The notes under the pieces are model-generated. The model was given only the letters and a program-made list of their open reading frames with translations. It ran no database searches and was not told where the DNA came from. From assembly GCA_039914705.1 (NCBI GenBank), contig JBDSOT010000117.1:1-8562 (forward strand): DNA of 8,562 nucleotides, given 5' to 3'. The position numbers were made by a program, and so were the translations under genes. This document shows, in pieces, positions 1-5,546 of the stretch (positions within the stretch are counted from its first letter, which is position 1; every line of letters starts with the position of its first letter). The stretch comes from JBDSTW01 sp039914705. Lineage in GTDB: Bacteria; Pseudomonadota; Gammaproteobacteria; SURF-13.

Positions 1-1145
1 AATGCGCGCATATCAGGCCAGTAATGTCGGTATCTTGCGGCCGGCATCCAGTCGAGTCCTATAGATGCTTTCGGAAGGTAACGAGTGACGCTTCGCGGTA
101 AAAACCGATGTGCCAGCCGCCCGGCTATGCGACGACCCTTCTTGAGAAGACGATTTCTCGAAGCAGGAGGCTGGCCCGCGACGGCCACTCTCATCTCGCT
201 TTCCCAACCCTGTTCGTTGGAAAAGATAGGAATGCCTTTTTTGTCAATAGGCCAGTCGATAGGTTGGATATAAGGTTTATGAAAGGCATATCGATAAAGT
301 AGTTCCGGCAGCAACACCATAGTTGAAACATCAGAGTTGTTTGCGCCCATCCCGTTCAGGCTAAACAGCACGATGGCTACATCCGGAATGGCCTCCGTCA
401 GCTCACCGACAAGTTTATCGACGGCACAATAAATTGCTCGAACACCCTTGCCTGCAGGACTCGAAGAAGGCAGATCATGGAGCGGATGATGCGGATCGAT
501 ACCGTGCCATAGCGATTCGATCGCGGAATGAAGTTCACTTACTACAACAATGCCGAGATCCCACTCCGGCAATCTTTCGGTCAGTAGCCACCGAGCGGCT
601 TTACTACGAACTTCTGTCGCTCGTACCAAAGCGTCTGCCATAATCTGTGTCTTCTCGGCGGAAGGCCACACAAAACCATAAAGCCAGTTTTTTGCCGGAT
701 ATGTTCCGAAGCGCGACGTGATCTCTTGTTGAAGGCTGGCAGGACGCGAACTGGGTTTAACGCCTGCATCGTGTGCCCCCCAGTTGACTAGCCCCTGAAC
801 CCGGTGAGCGTTTTCCAAGTTGAAGTAAGGGACGTCGAATACTACGATGCTTGAGGAGAAACTGGTGACGAACGGGCTAAGTAATGTGTCTTGTTGTCTT
901 ACCGCGTAGCTTTTCGGATCGAAGTCGACGGCACCCCATCTCCCTCCTGTACCGGGTGCGAGACCACTACTGAATTGTTCCCAAGAAAGCCCGGTGCGTT
1001 TTGCACTGCCCTGATCCAGAAGGAAACAGGCACTGCGCTCACGCAGACATTTCAGCGCGGGCAATTGTCCCGCAGCCATCATGGCATCGCCTACCGATGC
1101 TTCATAACCATCGAGGCCTATCATTAGCACGCGTCGCTGGGCCAT
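1..1145 (-). CDS. AlkP-superfamily phosphodiesterase-like protein, copy B (3' end outside window)
   Basis: Reading the minus strand from the ATG at 1143-1145 gives 381 uninterrupted codons to the left edge, so the gene is open and truncated only by the window. It begins MAQRRVLMIGLDGYEAS and aligns without gaps to copy A (1278-2936), about 271 of 382 residues identical. Visible superfamily landmarks are Asp12 in IGLDG (metal), Thr51 in RTGLSW (likely nucleophile), and E204-x-H206 followed by WHGIDP at 213-218. The usual HGMG motif is SLNGMG, with Asn264 where copy A has His264. There is no signal peptide, so a cytoplasmic location is inferred. The start is fixed by an in-frame stop shortly upstream and an AAGGGG ribosome site eight bases ahead. 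The family hydrolyses phosphodiester, phosphomonoester or related bonds; substrate unknown. It may be an altered or inactive paralogue of copy A. The missing part should be about 170 residues if it matches copy A. Confidence 0.88.
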   Translation of the reverse strand, partial: MAQRRVLMIGLDGYEASVGDAMMAAGQLPALKCLRERSACFLLDQGSAKRTGLSWEQFSSGLAPGTGGRWGAVDFDPKSYAVRQQDTLLSPFVTSFSSSIVVFDVPYFNLENAHRVQGLVNWGAHDAGVKPSSRPASLQQEITSRFGTYPAKNWLYGFVWPSAEKTQIMADALVRATEVRSKAARWLLTERLPEWDLGIVVVSELHSAIESLWHGIDPHHPLHDLPSSSPAGKGVRAIYCAVDKLVGELTEAIPDVAIVLFSLNGMGANNSDVSTMVLLPELLYRYAFHKPYIQPIDWPIDKKGIPIFSNEQGWESEMRVAVAGQPPASRNRLLKKGRRIAGRLAHRFLPRSVTRYLPKASIGLDWMPAARYRHYWPDMRA

Positions 1146-1153
1146 TGGTTCTT

Positions 1154-1159
1154 CCCCTT
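1154..1159 (-). promoter_or_regulatory. Ribosome binding site of AlkP copy B
   Basis: The minus strand reads AAGGGG eight bases before the ATG at 1145. Together with an in-frame TAA about 20 bases upstream of the ATG, it fixes this start and, by alignment, supports the equivalent start in copy A. Confidence 0.6.
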
Positions 1160-1177
1160 GGAATTAGAACCATAATC

Positions 1178-1221
1178 GGTATGAACATATTATTCTGCGC
1201 CTGGCAATCGTGTGCCGGCAA
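1178..1221 (-). promoter_or_regulatory. Conserved upstream block of copy B (possible promoter/operator)
   Basis: This lies in the 132-base gap between the copy A stop and the copy B start. The minus strand shows two TTGCC repeats whose starts are 14 bases apart, then CAGAATAAT, then TGTTCATACC. The same arrangement precedes copy A at 2968-3010. The CAGAATAAT core starts 52 bases before the ATG here and 51 bases before it in copy A. The block may be a promoter or operator kept after duplication, or residual homology. I could not place a convincing -35/-10 pair with 17-base spacing. Confidence 0.35.
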
Positions 1222-1277
1222 GCAGTTCGTAGCTCGTAAGACGCAAAGGAGTGTATTGCGCCGCATTACGGCTTTCG

Positions 1278-2936
1278 CTAACCCCTGGCCGAGACTCCTT
1301 CTTTAGACGATACAGATAATATCGGCTCCCTGGCACACATACTCTCGCCACTCAAGCTGGCAGGTCTGAGTTCACCCAATAGCTCGATGATGGTCGGCAC
1401 CACATCAAACGAGCTACGAATACCGTACTCTCCCGATTCCATTTCAGTGCCTGCGATAAATGCCATGCCATGCTTACCGGTATGGCCGCCGGTGCGCCGG
1501 TAGGGGAGCGGTCCGATGCGGCCCAGTTCCGGGTGTACAAATCCTACCGGTGCCGAGTTCCAAACGATAACAAGGTCTGACTCCGACGTCCCAAGTTGAA
1601 GTGGATCGACACCGGCGCAGCGCTCGATTGTGTTTAATACGGGCTTCCCCGTGAGTGGATCTCGACACTCGCGAAGCAGCGCCTCAATAGCGTCGCACAC
1701 GGCGGTGTATTCAGAAAGCGGCACTTTGCCCTTGGCCTCGCGGCCGGCCAGATTTATGCGAATACGTCCATCATAAAATGACGGCAGCGCAAAGGCTCGC
1801 ATGGCGGGCCAATACGGCCGGTATCTCGTAGCGGGCATCCAATCAAGCGCAACCAAGCCCTTCGAAAAGCGGCGAGTGACCTCCTTAGGCAATAACTTGC
1901 GGGCCAGGCCACCGGCCACACGGCGGATCTTTTTAAGCATATGGTTGCCGGGAGCAGACGGTAGGCCCGGGACGGCCAACCTCATCTCGTTTTCCCAGCC
2001 CTGGCCAGCGGAAAGCATTGGAATTCCATTTTTGTCCGTGCCCCAATCGCCGACGCGCATATACGGTTTATGAAAGGCGTCGCGGTAAAGCAATTCAGGC
2101 AACAATGCCATGCTCGCGATATCGGAGTCGTTTGCCCCCATCCCGTGCAGGCTAAACAGCACGATGGCTGCGTCCGGAACGGCAGTTGTTAATTCTCCGA
2201 CGAGTTTATCGACGGCCCGGTAAACCGTGCGCAGACCCTTGCTCGCCGGGGCCGAGGAAGGTAAGCCGTGAAGCGGATGCTGTGGGTCGATACCGTGCCA
2301 TAATGCCTCGGTCGCGGAGTGAAGTTCACTCACTACGACAATACCAAGATCCCAATCAGGTAATCGCTCGGTCAGTAACCAGCGGGCGGCCGCGCTGCGC
2401 ACCTCTGCCGCGCGTACCAGTGCTTCTGCCATAAGCTGCGCTCGCTCCGCGCTTGGCCATACGAAACCATAAATCCATTTTGTAGCCGGGTATGCCCCAA
2501 AACGCGAGTTAAACTCCTCCTGAAGGCAGGCGGGACGCGAACTAGGTTTCACGCCGGGATCGTGTGCGCCCCAGGCGACCAGGCCCTGAGTTTGGGGAGT
2601 TCGGTCCAGGTCGAAGTAAGGGGCGTCGAATACGACAGTGCGGGCTGCGGTACCGGTAACGAAGGGCGCAAAAGTTGTGGGGCGTTGCCATACTGCATAG
2701 TCTAGCGGGTCGAAATCAACTGCGGCCCATCGGCCGCCCGCGCCGGGCGCGAGGCCACTGCTGACGTGTTCCCAGGCAAGCCCGGTGTTCTTTGCGCTGC
2801 CATGATCCAGAAGAAAACAGGCGCTGCGCTCGCGCAAGGCTTGCAATGCGGGTAATTGCCCCTCCGCCATCAGCGCGTCACCAACGGATGCCTCATAGCC
2901 ATCGAGACCGATCATGAGTACCTTGCGTTTAATCAT
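1278..2936 (-). CDS. AlkP-superfamily phosphodiesterase/nucleotide pyrophosphatase-like protein, copy A
   Basis: Complete 552-residue protein from the ATG at 2936 to a TAG. Alkaline-phosphatase superfamily landmarks are Asp12 in MIGLDG (metal), Thr51 in NTGLAW (probable nucleophile), E204-x-H206 with WHGIDPQHP at 213-221, SLHGMG with His264, and H485 in GGHTGKHG near the end. The central RIRINLAGRE segment (391-400), the DPLTGKPV segment (426-433) and SDLVIVW (453-459) are typical of bacterial type I phosphodiesterase/nucleotide-pyrophosphatase relatives. Most relatives have Asp-His where this protein has Leu263-His264. No signal peptide is visible, so a cytoplasmic hydrolase is inferred; substrate unknown. 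The frame stays open up to 3017, but alignment to copy B and the family N-terminus favour 2936. The SD is weak. It lies 164 bases after the cytochrome gene, possibly as a separate unit with copy B. The family assignment is firm; the reaction is not. Confidence 0.9.
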   Translation of the reverse strand: MIKRKVLMIGLDGYEASVGDALMAEGQLPALQALRERSACFLLDHGSAKNTGLAWEHVSSGLAPGAGGRWAAVDFDPLDYAVWQRPTTFAPFVTGTAARTVVFDAPYFDLDRTPQTQGLVAWGAHDPGVKPSSRPACLQEEFNSRFGAYPATKWIYGFVWPSAERAQLMAEALVRAAEVRSAAARWLLTERLPDWDLGIVVVSELHSATEALWHGIDPQHPLHGLPSSAPASKGLRTVYRAVDKLVGELTTAVPDAAIVLFSLHGMGANDSDIASMALLPELLYRDAFHKPYMRVGDWGTDKNGIPMLSAGQGWENEMRLAVPGLPSAPGNHMLKKIRRVAGGLARKLLPKEVTRRFSKGLVALDWMPATRYRPYWPAMRAFALPSFYDGRIRINLAGREAKGKVPLSEYTAVCDAIEALLRECRDPLTGKPVLNTIERCAGVDPLQLGTSESDLVIVWNSAPVGFVHPELGRIGPLPYRRTGGHTGKHGMAFIAGTEMESGEYGIRSSFDVVPTIIELLGELRPASLSGESMCAREPILSVSSKEGVSARG

Positions 2937-2967
2937 TGTTTCATCGCCATAAGAGAGCCGCAAATTT

Positions 2968-3010
2968 GGCATCAAGACATTATTCTGGTCTAGCAAGCTA
3001 GTAGTAGCAA
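2968..3010 (-). promoter_or_regulatory. Conserved upstream block of copy A (possible promoter/operator)
   Basis: This is the counterpart of 1178-1221. The minus strand reads two TTGCT repeats with starts 14 bases apart, then CAGAATAAT and TCTTGATGCC. The second repeat is part of an interrupted palindrome, CTAGC-AA-GCTAG on the plus strand (2990-3001). It sits in the 164-base gap downstream of the cytochrome gene, the natural place for a promoter serving the two AlkP copies. Function is inferred only from its repetition in front of both genes. Confidence 0.35.
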
Positions 3011-3100
3011 GGCACAATATTCATTGGAATGACGCGAGAGGTCTCTGCAAATCGCTCCTGCACCGCTTAATAAGCAGACTTGATAGAGATAATCGCCTCA

Positions 3101-4783
3101 TCAAGGGATAATCCAGCCACTTACCGGGGCCGACGTGGGCTGTCCCTCTTGCAGCCTGATGATGTAAGCACCTTTCGAGGCATAGCGCTGCCCGGGACCC
3201 AGGCTGACATGCGGATAGACCGAGCTGTTCAGGGCATTGTCCACCGAGTGTTCGACGCGTTCGATGAAGTAGTCGCGTGAGAAGTTATCCCGCATATGCA
3301 TCAATGCCTCCCCGGCTACCGTCACCGCGAAATAGCTATTCGCCAGCAGTCGTTCATCGGCCGCAACAATCTTTCTGCTGCGCAGCCAAATACGGGTGCG
3401 CGCCAGTGTCCGGTCGCGATCTTGCGCTAAGACGAACGGGTGCAGCAGGTAGCCCTGTCCCGGCAGGGCTTGCGGTAGTTGTCTCAGATCGTCACCGATC
3501 AGACTCGAAGATAGAAAGACGCCGTTTGCTACCGGTTTTAGCACCGCGCGCAAGCCTGTCAGGTCGGCGGTGTGCAGCCAAAGCATCAGCAAGGACGGCC
3601 GGTCGCGCTCCAATAACGTGCCCCAGAATTGTTCGGTGGGAGATCCGCCCGTGATCACACGGTCTACGAGCTTGGCCGCATCCGCCCCTGATAGGGCTGC
3701 CCGCAACGCCTGTGCCGCGCGCCGTCCGGCCCCGTCGTCGCGATAGACCTGCATCATGGTTCCAGTCAATGCGCCATGCGCCGGTGCGCGGAGATGCCTG
3801 GCCAGCACCTGTGCCTCCAGCGCCACGCCCTTTGAAAAATAGATCGAATACAAGGCGTCATCCGCCACCGGCGGGGCATCGGTATTCGGGAACAGGCACG
3901 GGACTTCGCGCCGCTCGCAGAAATCGTGCACCGGCTGCCAGTCGCCTGCGCTAACGCCACTGAGCAAGGCAAATACCGGTTGTTGCCGATAATAATTCTC
4001 TAGCTGCGCGGGCCAGCTTGCCGGTGATCCTTTTAGCTCCCACACATGGAGTACCCAGGTGCGGTGCGCCCGATACATCTTCTCCTGGGCGCGCGCGGCG
4101 TATGCCCGGCGCACCGTTTCGCTGCGTGTTTCAGCATTCTTTTCCTTGAAATAGGTTTGCAGCACATTCAACAATGCCTGACGCGATACCGTATTGACCG
4201 CACCGGCAATCACCGTAGCAAAGTGGATGTTGCGCCCGTCGACCCCGGGGTCCGGGCCTGCCGGGAAGGCGCTAAGATACGCATGGAGCGCCGCCACTTC
4301 ATCTCGGCTGAGCTGGTACGCCGGCATCAGTGTGTCGAACTTGCGTCCAGCAGGATCAACCCCCTCGCGCAAGGCGCGCGACAGCGTTACCGCGCTGTAG
4401 GTGTGGCGCCCGCTCCCGTTGCGGGGTGGGCTTGATGCTTTCTCCGGAACTACGGCGGGCTCAGGCGCCATCGTCCCCCGCAGCGGCGGCACCACCTTTC
4501 CGCCCTCACTCGAACCGAGGGCGCTGCGCTGATGACAGCGCACACATGCAGCCTGAGCCCCGGTAAGCGGCACGCCGCCCTGGACGCTGGCACGCAACGT
4601 CCCCCCCGATGGCAGCACCCCTTCGCGGTAGATGCGCTTGCCCAGCTCCAGTTGCTGTTGATCGGATATGGCGGCGAACGACATAGGCACAACAGAGAAG
4701 ACCATCAGGAACAGCGCGGCGACAACGGCGGCATGGCGACCGTTAATGTGATGCGTCGTAATTAACGCAACAAATAATGGCAC
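3101..4783 (-). CDS. Cytochrome c fused to a periplasmic binding protein-like domain
   Basis: 560 residues from a GTG start to TGA; the GTG has an AAGGAG site seven bases upstream. Residues 1-38 form a signal peptide with a hydrophobic core at about 19-36, probably cut near SFAA. Residues 40-175 are a class I cytochrome c: C80-V-R-C83-H84 binds heme and Met153 in TLMPAYQLS is the likely distal ligand. Residues 186-545 resemble the type 1 periplasmic binding fold of branched-chain amino-acid receptors, including the SIYFSKGVALEAQVLARHL region (313-331) and the VYRDDGAGRRAAQALR region (346-361). Cys289 and Cys296 lie close together and could form a disulfide. The protein should be periplasmic and combine electron transfer with ligand binding. 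No ABC permease or ATPase is visible, so transport is not implied; sensing or substrate oxidation are alternatives. It follows the SCO gene, which may assist its heme or copper environment. The ligand cannot be read from the sequence. Confidence 0.88.
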   Translation of the reverse strand: MPLFVALITTHHINGRHAAVVAALFLMVFSVVPMSFAAISDQQQLELGKRIYREGVLPSGGTLRASVQGGVPLTGAQAACVRCHQRSALGSSEGGKVVPPLRGTMAPEPAVVPEKASSPPRNGSGRHTYSAVTLSRALREGVDPAGRKFDTLMPAYQLSRDEVAALHAYLSAFPAGPDPGVDGRNIHFATVIAGAVNTVSRQALLNVLQTYFKEKNAETRSETVRRAYAARAQEKMYRAHRTWVLHVWELKGSPASWPAQLENYYRQQPVFALLSGVSAGDWQPVHDFCERREVPCLFPNTDAPPVADDALYSIYFSKGVALEAQVLARHLRAPAHGALTGTMMQVYRDDGAGRRAAQALRAALSGADAAKLVDRVITGGSPTEQFWGTLLERDRPSLLMLWLHTADLTGLRAVLKPVANGVFLSSSLIGDDLRQLPQALPGQGYLLHPFVLAQDRDRTLARTRIWLRSRKIVAADERLLANSYFAVTVAGEALMHMRDNFSRDYFIERVEHSVDNALNSSVYPHVSLGPGQRYASKGAYIIRLQEGQPTSAPVSGWIIP

Positions 4784-4790
4784 GTCCGAA

Positions 4791-4796
4791 CTCCTT
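4791..4796 (-). promoter_or_regulatory. Ribosome binding site deciding the GTG start of the cytochrome gene
   Basis: The minus strand reads AAAAAAGGAG, with AAGGAG seven bases before the GTG at 4783. No ATG in this frame gives an equally complete signal peptide, so the GTG start is preferred. The site begins about ten bases after the foot of the palindromic element at 4807-4882. Confidence 0.75.
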
Positions 4797-4806
4797 TTTT
4801 ACAAAT

Positions 4807-4882
4807 GTAGCGTGCGCCATGCACACGGAACGCCTCGTACGATGCATGGATGCAGCTTCATCGTGCGCTCAGCACACGCTAC
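4807..4882. repeat. Nested imperfect palindrome in the SCO-cytochrome gap
   Basis: The outer arms are GTAGCGTGCGC (4807-4817) and GCACACGCTAC (4872-4882), matching at 10 of 11 positions; in the minus-strand transcript the remaining pair is a U-G wobble, so all 11 pair. Inner arms CGTACGATG (4836-4844) and CATCGTGCG (4859-4867) match at 8 of 9, and a short TGCA...TGCA lies at 4843-4854. The element fills most of the 103-base gap. No T-run follows in the transcript, so it does not look like an intrinsic terminator. It could be a dispersed palindromic repeat, an mRNA processing or stability structure, or a modulator of the downstream ribosome site. Only one copy is in the window. Confidence 0.6.
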
Positions 4883-4886
4883 CGTG

Positions 4887-5546
4887 TCACTGTGATGTCA
4901 GGGTCCGATATTCGCGCAACAAGTCATCGGCGCTCGCGTAGCCCTCCAGTCGAATCCATGACGTATCTTGCGAACCCCGCAGGAAGGTGACGGGAAGGTG
5001 GCTCATCTTGCCACCACGGTATGCATCAAAGGCCTTCTGCAAGAGCAAGGCATTATCGAGGCTGCCGGTGAGGAAGCGCCATTCCGGCCCGGCGTGGTAA
5101 CGGTGCGCATAACTGCTCAGGCGTTCGGGCGTGTCGTGCTCCGGGTCGATCGATATGGAGATCATTTTGAGCGCGCTGGCTTCGCGTCCCAGCTTGTCGC
5201 GTACCTGGGAAAAAGTGGCGGTGATCACCGGACAGACGGCAGTGCAGGTTGTGAAGACGAAGTTGAGCATGATCGGTTTCCCGGCATCCAGTTCCGTGAG
5301 CATGGATGTCGCGCCGCCATCAGCGGCGACCAGCGCCAGATCGGGGATACGATAATCAACCACAGTGCGCGTATATTTGCCGGTTGGATACGGTTCATCC
5401 GCAGGAATGGCCTTGAGCAACACAGGATTGTTGTGGTGGACTGCCGTTGATTCCGTACCGTGTCCCACACTATTCGCGGAGAACAGCAGCATGAGCGCTA
5501 ACACCGGCAATTGCGCCCCCGGAAATGATATGGACAGAGTTTTCAT
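4887..5546 (-). CDS. SCO1/SenC family copper-binding thioredoxin-fold protein
   Basis: 219 residues, ATG to TGA. An N-terminal hydrophobic stretch (about 12-27) is a signal peptide or anchor. The thioredoxin-like core begins near residue 64. The family's copper/redox residues are present: FTTC101-TAVC105-P as CxxxC, and His183 in MSHLPVTFLR. The ISIDPEHDTPE segment (131-141) and WRFLTG (156-161) are characteristic. SCO proteins deliver copper to the CuA site of cytochrome oxidases or act as thiol reductases in the periplasm. No oxidase gene is visible here, so the client may instead be a neighbour. The start overlaps the protease stop as ATGA (5543-5546), implying translational coupling. A His-rich spot (VHHNN, 36-40) just after the signal region might add metal affinity, but that is speculative. 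Length and residue order are normal for the family. Confidence 0.95.
   Translation of the reverse strand: MKTLSISFPGAQLPVLALMLLFSANSVGHGTESTAVHHNNPVLLKAIPADEPYPTGKYTRTVVDYRIPDLALVAADGGATSMLTELDAGKPIMLNFVFTTCTAVCPVITATFSQVRDKLGREASALKMISISIDPEHDTPERLSSYAHRYHAGPEWRFLTGSLDNALLLQKAFDAYRGGKMSHLPVTFLRGSQDTSWIRLEGYASADDLLREYRTLTSQ

Noticed and set aside
1..1145. Possibility that the left region is a pseudogene or non-coding
   Set aside because: Codon-by-codon translation of the minus strand from 1145 to base 3 shows no stop or frameshift and full collinearity with copy A; only the stop lies outside the window.
1203..1217. Sigma-54-like promoter (CGGCAC...TTGC on the minus strand)
   Set aside because: GG and GC are separated by nine bases instead of the required ten, and the matching region upstream of copy A has no GG element.
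2937..3017. N-terminal extension of copy A to an earlier start
   Set aside because: The added residues do not resemble the family N-terminus, copy B has an in-frame stop in the equivalent region, and the extension would cover the conserved upstream block.
2990..3075. Short palindromes at 2990-3001 (CTAGC-AA-GCTAG) and 3065-3075 (GCTTAATAAGC) as transcription terminators
   Set aside because: Arms are only five bases and no T-run follows on the transcribed strand.
3277..4566. Plus-strand open frames opposite the cytochrome fusion and other genes
   Set aside because: They lie antisense to genes with clear domain evidence, are rich in Arg, Pro and Ala as expected of shadow frames in GC-rich DNA, and show no recognisable domain.
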